DNA of 64,000 nucleotides from Corbicula japonica (Eukaryota; Mollusca; Bivalvia; Venerida; Cyrenidae). Position 1 is the stretch's first letter. Every line of letters starts with the position of its first letter. The notes beneath the pieces were generated by a model. It worked only from the letters and a program-made list of their open reading frames with translations. It was not told the origin of the DNA and did not search any database. The position numbers and the translations under genes are program-made. Where the stretch lies: assembly GCA_038501625.1 (NCBI GenBank), contig JAZAYU010000018.1, forward strand, positions 9,547,171-9,611,170, read 5' to 3'. Shown here piece after piece: positions 36,501 to 48,026 of the stretch.

Positions 36501-39500
36501 GTTCCTGCAAATTGATATAACGAGACAGACCAGTAAATCCGTATCCAACAGTATGGTTTCTGATTCCTCATTTCCGATGTCATCGAGTGTTAAATGCGTC
36601 TTCATAACAGTTACTACATAATACTACAAATGTACATTGTATTTTGTGATTGTGATTTTCCTTTACATTTCGGTAGATACCAGAACTCCGAAAAAAAAAA
36701 TTTCTGTCGCTGTTCTACAAACATTACTGTAACGATATTCGTACGCCATTCATATTCATAAATTAACTATTTCGTTACTATTGCTAATACTTCTATTATG
36801 TAAACAACATTGTTGAGTGAAATTTTGTTGGTTAGTGTAATTAAATTTGTTTTGAGCGAGAAAGGCAAATAATAAAAGGAATAATATACTTAAAGAAACT
36901 AGAAACGCAATTTCGTTAAACATAACTTATGTTTCGTGATTAACGAAATTGCCTTTTTTAATTTCTTTTACTATATTATATGTGCTTGAAGAAATAAGAA
37001 ACGCAACTTCTTTAAACATGAAATATATTTCTTGTTTAAAGAAGTTTAGTTTCTAATTTTTTTTAGTATGTAAGAAATTGTAATTCATCACAAACATTTA
37101 TCTACTTACCGACTAACATAAGAGGAAGAAATAAACATTTTGAGGTTTTCAATTTAATCTTTAGATGGGCCTGAGAAAATGAGATTTAATTCCGGTGATG
37201 AAAATATCGAGAGAGACGAAAATACATTGCTGCCAGAAGTCCTTTGTGAAGCCGACTGTTATCCTCCTTGTAGCTTCAAATGGACAAAGCTGGAAAGTGG
37301 GTCTGTAGTGGCGAGTACAGCCAGTCTCCAACTTAGGTGGGTCACACGTAGGGCTGCTGGAACATACAGATGTACAGCATCAACATCTTCGTCGGAATTA
37401 GCAACAAAGGATTTTATTCTAAAAGTACTCTGTAAGTATCTACATAGCATGTCCTGCTTTTATGTTATTAAATGTGACATCAGATTTACATCAAATGTTT
37501 AAATGTTCGATATTTATGCGCAGGTCTTTGCACATTTGGCGCACCTTTTAATAAGTATAAGTTAATTAAGTATATCTGAAATGTCGATACATTTTTCTAT
37601 TTGAATATTAGATTACCGCTGTACCATTTATTGCAAATACTTTAAAAATTTCTCCTATGATATTGTTTCATTAATGTTTAATTTTATTTGTCCCCTATTT
37701 CAAATGTCATTTAATATTATTCAGATGCTCCAAGTGTATCTATTACGACTTATCCTTCCCACGCAACTCTCAATCAAGATTTGAAGATTGTATGTGAAGC
37801 CAATGACGGTGTACCAGCAGAATACCGTTACACAGGCATCGTGCATACATACAAAGGTCAACTAATTCAGATCACCTATCCTGCAATTCATGGTAGGCCG
37901 TTAAACAGTTCGCTCCATATACTGTCTGCACAATTACGTGACACAGGAACGTACACATGTTACGCCAACAATGGCGTGAACACCTCTGGAACACTTGATC
38001 AGATAGTGTCTGTAGAAGTAAACATGAAAGGTACGGTTACTTGAGTTACACATTCGTGAAACCCCATTTATCAATTTAATTCATTTGACATTTATATTGT
38101 TTTACACATTCACATTAATAAAACATATTAGATTTTATGAAACTCTATGGTGTTAAAAGATCGAAAATGAATTAATATAAAATGTTTATTATCCAACTGA
38201 AAATCTTTCTAATGCACATCACCATTTAATACATAAATTGATAATAATCAAAATCAGTCGATGCGTATGGTTTAACCAACGTCGTTTCTTGTTTTGAATC
38301 AGAACCATGACATAGCTAAACCACTATAAGTGTTTCTAAACTAAAAAATGAAAATTGTACAACTAGTCATAAACATTTTCAGCTATACCATTGTTACTGC
38401 TTGAAGAAAATATCCTTTTCGGGACAGAAAACGAACCTCTGACGGTCAACATACCATTTTACAGTTATCTAACGGAGAACAATGTTACAATCAAAAGATT
38501 TGATGGACTAGAGATCACTGGATCTAGCAAATACGATTTGATGTACAGCAGATCTTTGGTAGAAAATATGTTCTATCATACAATGGTGGCTTTGAATTGC
38601 ACGGTGGTACGTTTTATAATAAACAATTTAACAAAGGAGGACTTAACAAAGTACGTGGTTTTGGTTGCAAATGAAGTCGGATATAACTCAGTCGAAATTT
38701 CCATCATGCAGAAAGGTAAGTTAAACTTAAAAGTCTTCCCGTACATATAGTCAGTACTGTTATCAGTAAAATAACCCGTTAGCGATGTCATGCAGTGATT
38801 GTTACGTATATCAGGGCTATCCGATCAACCTTTTTTGGGGTTGTCCCCGTTAGCTCAGTTGGTTGCGTCGCAGGAATTGTAGGGCTAGGCGCAGTCGCCG
38901 TGACGGTGCGGGTTCGCTCCCAGCTAGAGGCACTATCATTTTCAACTTAGTATATATAGTTGCTTAACAATACAAATATGTACTTTTTATGATCACAATA
39001 CAATATTTTTCTTAATTAAGCAACGGTGCTTTATTTGCAAACATACAGATGTCATAATAAAACTCTAAACAATAAGTTTACAAATTAAGTGTTTTATAAA
39101 ATGCATGGTGAATATTTGAACAATGCTGAAAATATCATGGTTAAAAGGGTACATGAATAACTGCATGTACCATAAGTTTTGATGGCAATGTTTTAATAAC
39201 AAAGTAAAAGGTCTTAATTTTGAGGTAGAAAATAGTCACTGTATAAAAATAACAAAAGGCGCCTTTTGGTCTTATTAGCGAGGTGGTCTTAATGAGAGTT
39301 TTTACGGTTTCTTATTTCAGGTCCTCCGTTGTCACCTGTAAACTTTAAAGCGTCTACATTTTCTTCTGGTTTTGTCCTGTTGTGGGACAGTAGATCTAAT
39401 GGTGGAGATGAGCAGTCGTTTCTGATACAGGCATCAACAGATAGTACAGGTCAATGGAGTAATATAACACTCGTCCAAGAGTCAGACAAAGAACACCTCA

Positions 39501-42500
39501 TAAGTGAAGGGCATTACATTACCAATGTATCAGGGCTACCTCATGGCATATACCTATGTCGAATTATTGCTTTCAATTCCTTTGGAAATGCTTCCCCTGT
39601 CATTCTGCCAACACAAATCGAAATCAATATAATGCAAGGTACGCACTTATGTACAATAAATTGTTGATGAAATGGCATTTATTACTTGTTATAAGATATC
39701 GAAGAATCTGACAAGTCTTATGATTTCATTCTTCTGTATACTTCTTTTTTAATGTTTAGTTACCAGTGGCATAAGGTCTTTTGACACATTATTGCTCAAT
39801 TTCAGTGACCGACCTTCATTTAACACCTGTTTTGTTTTCAATTTTACTGAAAAGGAAACGTTGTTTTGCACATTTTAAGCAAATATTAATTGATAATGTT
39901 GTCTTATGAGCTGATAACTTTCTCAGATTATCTTAAAGTTTTTAATAAACTTACATAAATCTGAATCAGAATGTTATGTTATTACAGAACAGCATGAGGT
40001 ATATAGTGTCCTTACCATGTGGCTTGTTCAAGATAACAGGGTGATCATAATATGGACTGTTCTTGGCCTGATTATTATCGGTTTGGTCATTTGTATAACG
40101 ATACAATGTGTCAGTGTCAGACGGCCAAATATTACAAAAGGTAAGCTACAGTGTACTCCATAGCATAAGAATATATTAGAGAACAGTCTTACAAATAAGA
40201 CATCAGATTGGTCTCTGGTCTAAAGCTCGAGCAATACGTTGCTTTACAATGTATGCTAGTTTCGTTGATTCCGTATGCTATGAAGACATTTTTAAAAATG
40301 TGTTGTCTTGAAATTAATTATCGATCGCCTTATTATGATGGTATTATTGTATTCCCAAATGAATTCATTACCATTTTATTACAGCGCAGGCACGAACAAT
40401 TGAACTGTATTTAATAAAATGGGAAATAATTATAAAATTTGACACTTTAAAACAGATTTAATAAAGGAAAAGTGCTAATTGAAAGTTTTTATGGCTTTTT
40501 AAGTATGTTCTTTTTAAAACAAATATTTTAGGACAATTATCCTTTCGCATTTCTTTTACTTGCATGAAATGTGTTTTAAGCTAAATTTTAGAATACACTT
40601 GCGTCATTTTTCCAATTCAATTATATATAATAATTACTTTTTTAACACAAGTCATACTAGACTGTGTATGGGAATTAGTGACCGAAAGAGTGTTAAGTCA
40701 ATGTTTATGTCACAAAAAATGTAAACAAAAATAAAGACCTTTATATGAGTGTATTCATAACAAAAAAACCTATCTGGTAGGAAAATATTGAATATTGAAA
40801 ACAATGCTTCATATTTTAACAAAGAATATAAACAACCTAAATATTAAACATACCATATAAATTGATAACATTTTAATTGTATCGCAACGATTTTCAATTT
40901 AGGTGAGGTAATGGCTACAAATCCATCGGGTTCTGGGTAAGACATTTTCTCTTTTCATCTCTATCAAGTGTTAAAATTTTCGAAATACGTGTTTTATTAT
41001 GCGAGCCAGTCGATGCTGCTCATAAAATGAATGGTAATACGAACTTAAACGATGAAAAAGCATAAATACTAGACAATATAATGAACGGAATGGTTGATCC
41101 ATTCAATTCATTTAAGATAAAGTTATGAACATTCATTGTACAAAAGAATTATATTCTTATTGACAAAAGTCTTGTCCGGTCTAAAATATTTAACTCTACC
41201 GCCAGTACTTGCTAAAATTCTTTTTTTTTCATTGAATGCATATAAATGCCTCCTTTCCATCGATACAAAATTTAAAGTGTGCTATAAAAACTTCACGCGT
41301 TTGAAATACAATTACGAAAACCATACAGGACAAGACTTTTGTCCACGAATATATATTCGAGCAGACATTGAACTAAAATTGTTTAAGGCAAAACTAAAGC
41401 CACAAATTCCTGTTTGTTTACAGCTCGTTAGTTCTGACACAACATATTAAGTATCACGTTAATTGTCTAATCCACGTCTGACTAAAATAGCAAGCAGTCT
41501 TTAATAAAAAAAAACAATACAATTTTATTCAGTATACGCTCATAGCTTTCTGTTCATGAATTGAGGATCTCCCTAAAACCAGTAGTGTTGTTAAATGTAA
41601 AAACAAAAATATACGAAGAGGTGTTCATATTTACATAACAATCATTACCTTTACTCTGGTAACAAATTCAAAACCTCACTATTATAATTCTTTAATGCCC
41701 ATATCTTAAACAGTTTAAAATGTCCGATATGTAAATCAACAAATTTCCAAATCGGTCTCAATTAATACAAGGAGTTAATATATACTAAGTCGACCTTAAG
41801 AAAAAGTTTTAAATTTTATTAAAGTGTTTCCTTTGTCGCGCTTTTTTACTATATCTTTGTGGGGTGTGGGGGTGTTGAGTTGATTGCATTATATATTCTA
41901 TATATATAATCGGTTGCTTTTATAAGTTTTGTTTTCGAAAATAATAAAGTCCCGTTTAATGAATTAATGAATATTTACGACTGCGCCATTGAGTCAGTAC
42001 ACCTGATGAAATCATGGACAGGCCAACTTAGAAACTGCAATATTGTCATTTTGACGTCTCCGTTTAATTTCGAAAAATATTGTCCGGATCGTTCATTCAC
42101 CCACTCAGTGTTCTATATATAATTTCAAATATTCTGCACCTCTTATTTGTTAACACTACACAACTCAAAAGTTTACTCATAACGTGTCTTTGGAATAAGA
42201 TTGATAGGTCAAAGATTATGTAATAAAATAGGACAAGCACTAAGCTATGTTTTTAGAGAAGTTTAAACAATCACGAAACCCGCTCTGTTTACTAAGCGTT
42301 GTCTTAAAACTTTGCTTAGTACACACTAACTAAAACACATACAATTATTCAAGTTTTTTATTATTTATTAATTAGAATACAGCTACCGCTTCAAGTCAAT
42401 GCTGCCCTCCAGCAGGACTCTGCTCAACAAGTTGACGCTTCCAGTTATGTATTGCCTATTGCTGTCAGTCAATACAGAACATTAGATGACAGACTGAATG

Positions 42501-42541
42501 ACGACACCAGAGTATATGAAGTTATCAGCACAGATACGTGA
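33518..42541 (+). CDS. Gene D: five-Ig plus FN3 receptor with ITAM/ITIM-like tail, 777 aa
   Basis: Ten coding exons: 33518-33596, 34270-34635, 35970-36281, 37165-37431, 37725-38030, 38383-38715, 39321-39638, 39988-40140, 40903-40936 and 42376-42541 (2334 nt, in frame). Exon 1 is a signal peptide. Exon 2 is a divergent Ig-like domain. Exons 3, 4 and 5 are Ig domains with the Cys-Trp-Tyr-x-Cys pattern (for example AAGTYRCTA and DTGTYTCYA). Exon 6 is Ig-like without the canonical cysteine pair. Exon 7 is a fibronectin type III domain. Exon 8 holds the TM helix (about 679-699). Every extracellular domain is one phase 1-1 exon, the mark of shuffled modules. The tail contains SQYRTL (754-759, an ITIM hexamer) and YEVI (770-773), spaced as YxxL-x10-YxxI. 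It is a single-pass surface receptor, probably adhesive or immune; orthology is not assignable. Confidence 0.88.
33828..33930 (+). repeat. Dispersed repeat R2, copy in intron 1 of gene D
   Basis: CTCGGTTTGATTGAGC and GTTCAATATTTACAC are shared with 43958-44060 at similar spacing. Confidence 0.55.
35150..35616. repeat. 57-bp minisatellite, 8.2 copies, in intron 2 of gene D
   Basis: The unit contains ATATGGCACTTGCTCTAATG and TTCCATGGCGTCAGACC, and copies are nearly identical. Because 57 is divisible by three and the unit lacks stops, open frames of 134-158 codons appear on both strands; neither has coding context and the array lies within an intron. Confidence 0.92.
36885..37070. mobile_element. 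Two tandem P1 palindromes in intron 3 of gene D
   Basis: Two hairpins, about 36885-36983 and 36984-37070, each have arms like AAGAAATAAGAAACGCAA inverted around a central AAACATRAAAT. They match the element at 7575-7666. Confidence 0.65.
38752..38943 (+). mobile_element. tRNA-like 192-bp repeat (SINE-like), copy 2, in intron 6 of gene D
   Basis: A-box-like TAGCTCAGTTGG is at 38851-38862 and a B box GGTTCGCTCC at 38911-38920. The unit begins CAGTACTGTTATCAG and ends CACTATCATTTT, the same limits as copy 1. The pol III-type promoter lies in the right half of the unit rather than at its left end. Confidence 0.78.
40240..40620 (+). repeat. Dispersed repeat family R1, copy 4, in intron 8 of gene D
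   Basis: TGTATGCTAGTTTC at the left and the CTTGAAATTAATTAT and AAATTTGACACTTTAAAA blocks match copies 1 and 2. Divergence is high and the boundaries are approximate. Confidence 0.45.
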
Positions 42542-42924
42542 TTACACTGTTCACCTTCAACGATTTTGCTGTGTGGGTCAAGGGCAAATTGTTTAATTAA
42601 TTCGCCGATGTATGCATGGATAATTAGAAAATACTGTAGAACGGAATGTCCGTGATAATTTATGATTGTCAAAACAATAGATCAAGGAAAGTATTATTTT
42701 ACTAACATCTGTTGCAACACAATGTACACGGAAGAATTTATTGAATTATAAAAGATGATAAATATTACAAGAAATCTATGACTAACGCATGTCTAATACA
42801 TGAAGCTATAGTCATCGTTTTTGAGCTGTTTAGTTGTAATCAATGATGCTTGTTTTTTATATTATTGCGTAAATGTAATATAAAGCCCTTGCCTTACCAT
42901 TGATCTTAATTGCATATTGATGTT

Positions 42925-42930
42925 AATAAA
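42925..42930 (+). terminator. Candidate polyadenylation signal for gene D
   Basis: AATAAA lies 384 bases past the gene D stop codon. The intervening sequence has no other gene signal. Confidence 0.55.
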
Positions 42931-44199
42931 CAGTATTTAAAGTATACTAAAAGAATTGTTTGGTCCTTTTTAATATTTTTAATATTTTGCTTGTAAGGGC
43001 CTGTAAGTTTAAAAGTAATCGTTATCGTTTCAACTAAGATTTTATTAAATATAAAGCCGTGGTTTTTTTTTTTTGAATTTAAAGAAAATTAAAGGAAAAT
43101 CACTTATTTAATATAAAATGCATACAGTTTGTCTATTACTTCCGGTTATGAACCAGAGCCGGTTAACTTTTCTATTTCCTATCCCATGATAGAAATATTT
43201 CAGTAGAACGAGTGAAAATGCTTATTTATTCGCAATTAATAACACATGAACTGAACATTGACGAACTCAAAGCTTTGATACATTGTTTACTTCTGGCCAA
43301 GCGCCTAATCGATAAAGATTATTGCAGACGCTCGTGTGCAAAATTTGGCAACGCGTGGCAGTTAAGCGTTAGTGTGGATTCAATAGTTGGAATTCTAAAA
43401 GGATAAAATTGGACATATAGCTGATGAAAAGAGACAATCAAAGCAAGAGGATGTGGCTGGTTAGCCTACTGGTCATTTCCCAGGGTCATTAGCATCCTAA
43501 TTGAGAAATATCCAAGACAAAGATGGGAAAAATCTTGTAAATTTAAATGACTTTTGGTTGTATACGGGATATTTTCGCGCGGACATAATTTCGCGCAGCT
43601 GTATTATTCTCATAAGATTAAATATTCAAAGGTTTAATTTCGCCGGGGTTTTATTCGCGCAATTTCTAAAATGGTTCCTTCCTTCCTTCGTTCCCGCCTT
43701 TTTTCCACACTAAGAATCGCTTCAGAAATTTCGGGTCTTGTTGGGAGGTTGAACTAATGCATCTCCATATCGCTTTATCGCTAGGCCGACGAGCCTTCAC
43801 GATTCATAATTATACAATTTTGTCAGACGTATCTACTGTTTCGAGACAAAAAAAATCATTTAAAGATAAATATATGAAAAAAAAGGTGAAATATGCATAT
43901 CAGGAAAAGTGAACTTTGAAAGCAACCAAACACGATAAATATGAAAATATTGCAGGCTCGGTTTGATTGAGCCTGTTCATGGACAGTAATGGAAATGCAT
44001 GTTACTGTCCACGCCGCCTAGCCCCTGGTTGAAGCGCAACTCAATATTTACACCAATAAACTGTACAATTTCGATCCATCCCAAACGATGGTAAGCATAT
44101 GGTGGTGAACATATAACCTTCAATTTTCAGATTAATACCATTCAGTGTTCAGTGACGTATTGTCCCCACATAAAAGAATGGGTTTGCCCTAATCGAGAA
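42931..44199. other. Intergenic between gene D and the LINE
   Basis: No gene is recognised. The stretch 43570-43680 has several TTTCGCG motifs typical of degraded mobile DNA, and 43958-44060 is repeat R2. Confidence 0.5.
43958..44060 (+). repeat. Dispersed repeat R2, copy just upstream of the LINE
   Basis: CTCGGTTTGATTGAGCC and CTCAATATTTACACC match the copy at 33828-33930. It may be old DNA into which the LINE inserted. Confidence 0.55.
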
Positions 44200-47100
44200 A
44201 ACAATGGGCGGAACTAAACAAAATATTCTATAATTTTGATAGGGAATCTGAGAATCGGTTGGTGGTGTATGACCTAGAGAGGGTTTTTTGTTTACATTCC
44301 AAAAGTTATAAGATTTTGTTAAAACAAGGACGTCTTCATCACACACATAGAAACAGGATGATTATTAATATATTGAGGAACCTTTTTATCGCTATAGTTT
44401 TTACCAGTCGTGTCTTACATCAACAAGGAAATGAATATTTTAAAGTGGATGTATATCCGGATAATTTTATTTCGGACAGTGTATCCGTGTTGCCTTTTAC
44501 CTACGGACATCTCACATATTTTAATACTTTTATGAATGTGAATTTTACAGTCTGTGAAAAGAAGAAATTCTCATGGCCTTCCACTCGGCGAAATAACTTA
44601 CTAGTGCCATTTTGTCTTATGTTATGTGGTGATATTCATCCATGCCCTGGACCTTCCACTGAGGAGCCTACATTTAACATGTCCAGTGACAATGTCTTCA
44701 AAGTCTTCCAGAAACGTGGTTTGCATTTTTTACACATCAATACGAGGAGTTTGTTGCCTAAATTGCATGAGTTAGAAATTATAGCTGATAGATCTAAAGC
44801 TGCATGTATATGTGTAACAGAAACATGGCTTGATAACACATTTCCTGATTCCGAGGTGTCCATCAAGAATTACTGTATTCTGCGCAAAGACCGTAACAGA
44901 CAAGGCGGAGGAGTGTGCATTTATATTAGGAAAGACTTGTCTTTTAACCATAGAACTGACCTGGACCATGATGGCATAGAAGCTTTGTGGATTGAACTTT
45001 TTTTACCCAAGACCAAACCAATTTTAATTGGAGTGACCTACAGACCTCCTACACAGCAGGACTTTTATTCTATATTAGATTTTGTGTTTTCTTCTAGCAA
45101 TGACTTTTTACAATATGAAACTATTTTACTAGGTGACATGAACACTGATGTTTTATGTTCCAAATCTTACCCTCTTTTACAGTGTCTTAATTCATTTATA
45201 AACATGTTTAATCTTACACAAGTGATAAAAGAGCCAACTAGAATATGTTCAACCAGCTCTACAGCTATAGACCTTATCCTTGTTTCAGATAGTGATAAAA
45301 TATCTCAGTCTGGTGTTATTCACACAACTTTTAGTGATCATAGTATGGTTTATTGTACTAGAAAACTAACAAAATGTTTTTTTGGTTCTCACAATACTGT
45401 TACTTTAAGGTCTGCTAAGAATTACAACAAAGAAAATTTTCAAGCCAGGCTCCTATGTATTGATTGGACTCCAGTTACTCTAAGTGATAATGTAAACAAT
45501 GCATGGGTTTGTTTTAAGCAATTATTTTTATCAGTTTTAGACAGTATTGCACCTGTAAAGCAAATAAGAATCAAGCAAAGGTCCCAACCTTGGATGGATT
45601 CTGACATTCTCCAGGCTATAGCAGAAAGAGATAAAGCATTTCATAAATATAAACATGATAAATGTCAGGACAATTTTGAAACTTTTAAGTCTTTAAGAAA
45701 CCATGTACAGCAGTTAGTGCATAAAGCCAAGAAAGAATTTTTTACCAATAGCATTGAGCAAAATAAAACTGACTCTAAAGCTTTATGGAAAACTCTCAAA
45801 AGCCTTGGTTTACCTTCTAAAAAAGCATCTACAGACTCAAGTTCAAACATTTGTTTAAAGATAAATGACAATATTTGTTTTGAAAAGAAACTGATTGCTG
45901 AGACTTTTAACAGTTTTTATACTACTGTAGCCTGTAAATTAGTAGAAAAGCTTCCTAAATGTATACAAAAGTTTGGTTGTAATTTTGTGAGCAGTTTTTA
46001 CTCAAGTAAAGGTGTTATTCCTAACAGTTTTTCATTTAATTTGGTAAGTGAAACCAAAGTATTAAAATATTTACAGTCTCTAGGTTTAAACAAAGCGACT
46101 GGACTAGATGGCATTTCCTCTCGTTTCCTAAAGGATGGGTCACCTATTATTGTTGGTCCTATAACACACATTATCAATCTTTCACTTATTCAAGGTATTG
46201 TTCCAGATGAACTCAAGTCTGCTAGAGTTGTCCCCCTTTTTAAAAAGAATGATAAATTATCAGTTGGTAACTACAGACCAGTCTCAATTTTAAACATAGT
46301 GTCTAAAGTTCTTGAAAAGGTGGTCTATGATCAGGTTGAATCTTATTTCAAGGATAAAGATCTGTTGTATAAATTTCAATCTGGCTTTAGAGGTGGATTT
46401 TCCACTGACACCTGTCTTATTTACCTGACAGATTTTATTAGAAAAGAAACTGACCAAGGTAACTATGTAGGTATGCTGCTACTGGATTTACAGAAGGCCT
46501 TTGATACAGTGGATCACTCAATCCTTATCATGAAGCTGTCAGCCTCTGGCCTGGGTAAGAACATTGTTAGGTGGTTCAGCTCATATCTTTCAGATAGACA
46601 GCAACTCGTTGATATATCTGGTACTTTTTCATCTACAGCCACTGTAACCTGTGGTGTGCCACAAGGCTCTATTCTTGGGCCACTGCTTTTTCTGATTTAC
46701 GTTAATGATATGTCAGCAGTGATAAAAAACAAATTGCTACTTTACGCTGATGATTCAGCTATTTTGGTGTCTCACAAATGTTTGTCCAGAGTGGAACAAG
46801 CTCTGACTGAAGATTTGCACTTAGTTAGTCAGTGGCTTATTGACAATAAGTTATCATTACATCTCGGTAAAACCGAGTCCATTGTTTTCGGGTCAAAGCA
46901 CAAACTTAAGTCTAAGTCCGTTCTTGACATTAATTGTAACGGCACCTCCATTCAACCTACAAAGTCAGTTAAATATCTTGGGGTTACTCTAGATCAGCAT
47001 TTATCATTTGCCGTTATGGCCGATGCTGTTCTTAAGAAAGCAAATTCACGTCTTAAATTCCTTTACCGCAAAAAAGAGTTTCTTACAGAATTTACGAAAA

Positions 47101-48026
47101 AGCTGCTTATTATGTCTTTGGTACAATGTCACTTTGATTATGCCTGCTCAGTATGGTATAATGGTTTATCCCAAAATTTTAAAAACAAGCTACAAACCAC
47201 TCAGAATAAAATGATAAGATTTGTACTTAATCTGGATGCCCGAGCCAGCATTCGTAAAGAACATTTTAATCATCTTTCTTGGTTACCTGTTGAGAAAAGG
47301 GTTCATCATTTGATGTTATGTCATGTTTTTAAGGTTAGGAACAATTTGGCTCCTAGTTACATGGGTGAATTTTTTGTATCTCAAGACTCTGTTCATAGCC
47401 ACAATACCAGGTTCAGCAATAAAGGTGGATATGGTCTCCCTAAGGTAAAAGGCTCCGGCTCAAAATCATTTTGTTTTTTAGCGTCCAAACTTTGGAACAG
47501 TTTACCCTCATTTTTAACAACAATAAAGCATCTTAACAATTTTAAAGTCTCCATTAAAGATTTCTTAATGAAAAACTTATAATAATTATTTTAACTTTTT
47601 AGCACGCATATTTATGAACTTATTTTTTGTTTTACTTATCTATTTCGGCGTAGGCGAATTCTGCTGTGACAGAAAGTTTTTAAATTTACAAAGTAGATTA
47701 TCGTTTTACTTTATATTGTTAACAATACCCACTGTGATAGTTTGATAATAACAATGTGATACTTATTTATTATTATTTAACTTCTTACTAGTTTGCCTCT
47801 CTGGGTCATGCAACCAATACAAAGGACCGCAATGGAAATAAGTGCTTGCACTTTATTGCGTTATCCTTGGTATTTGAAGCATTCCATGGTTATCTCTGCT
47901 TCTAAACATTTTATATGATTGTTTTTTGTTGGTAATATTTATTTTTATTGTTCACATGTGTAAAAAATTATGTAAACCATTGTATGTTTCCTATGCCGAA
48001 ATAAATCTATCTATCTATCTATCTAT
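44200..48026 (+). mobile_element. Non-LTR retrotransposon with (ATCT)n tail
   Basis: The element comprises the EN-RT frame, a roughly 430-bp 3' UTR and a short tail of about five CTAT units ending at 48026, the kind of microsatellite tail seen in CR1/L2-type LINEs. The 5' end cannot be fixed; a start somewhere in 44060-44250 is likely. I found no clear target duplication. It lies between gene D and the truncated end of psi-C, on the strand opposite psi-C. Confidence 0.85.
44259..47582 (+). CDS. LINE ORF: AP endonuclease plus reverse transcriptase, up to 1107 aa
   Basis: One uninterrupted frame encodes a non-LTR retrotransposon polyprotein. Residues 155-360 carry the apurinic endonuclease motifs (HINTRSLLPK, TETWL, GDMNTDV, SDH). 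Residues from about 620 carry the reverse transcriptase: YRPVSIL, DLQKAFDTVDH (about 743-753), GVPQGSILGP (about 799) and the catalytic YADD (829-832), followed by thumb and C-terminal sequence. The order and the absence of an RNase H domain place it in the CR1/L2/Jockey-like group (inference). The true start is uncertain; the ATG at residue 34 is a plausible alternative, since the first 33 residues look non-coding. Residues 119-132 resemble a 2A-type segment (GDIHPCPGP). The intact frame suggests a recent insertion. Confidence 0.92.
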   Translation: MVVYDLERVFCLHSKSYKILLKQGRLHHTHRNRMIINILRNLFIAIVFTSRVLHQQGNEYFKVDVYPDNFISDSVSVLPFTYGHLTYFNTFMNVNFTVCEKKKFSWPSTRRNNLLVPFCLMLCGDIHPCPGPSTEEPTFNMSSDNVFKVFQKRGLHFLHINTRSLLPKLHELEIIADRSKAACICVTETWLDNTFPDSEVSIKNYCILRKDRNRQGGGVCIYIRKDLSFNHRTDLDHDGIEALWIELFLPKTKPILIGVTYRPPTQQDFYSILDFVFSSSNDFLQYETILLGDMNTDVLCSKSYPLLQCLNSFINMFNLTQVIKEPTRICSTSSTAIDLILVSDSDKISQSGVIHTTFSDHSMVYCTRKLTKCFFGSHNTVTLRSAKNYNKENFQARLLCIDWTPVTLSDNVNNAWVCFKQLFLSVLDSIAPVKQIRIKQRSQPWMDSDILQAIAERDKAFHKYKHDKCQDNFETFKSLRNHVQQLVHKAKKEFFTNSIEQNKTDSKALWKTLKSLGLPSKKASTDSSSNICLKINDNICFEKKLIAETFNSFYTTVACKLVEKLPKCIQKFGCNFVSSFYSSKGVIPNSFSFNLVSETKVLKYLQSLGLNKATGLDGISSRFLKDGSPIIVGPITHIINLSLIQGIVPDELKSARVVPLFKKNDKLSVGNYRPVSILNIVSKVLEKVVYDQVESYFKDKDLLYKFQSGFRGGFSTDTCLIYLTDFIRKETDQGNYVGMLLLDLQKAFDTVDHSILIMKLSASGLGKNIVRWFSSYLSDRQQLVDISGTFSSTATVTCGVPQGSILGPLLFLIYVNDMSAVIKNKLLLYADDSAILVSHKCLSRVEQALTEDLHLVSQWLIDNKLSLHLGKTESIVFGSKHKLKSKSVLDINCNGTSIQPTKSVKYLGVTLDQHLSFAVMADAVLKKANSRLKFLYRKKEFLTEFTKKLLIMSLVQCHFDYACSVWYNGLSQNFKNKLQTTQNKMIRFVLNLDARASIRKEHFNHLSWLPVEKRVHHLMLCHVFKVRNNLAPSYMGEFFVSQDSVHSHNTRFSNKGGYGLPKVKGSGSKSFCFLASKLWNSLPSFLTTIKHLNNFKVSIKDFLMKNL

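Noticed and set aside
41136..41450. A 104-codon frame in intron 9 of gene D.
   Set aside because: No family resemblance, no in-phase acceptor and donor, and AT-driven composition.
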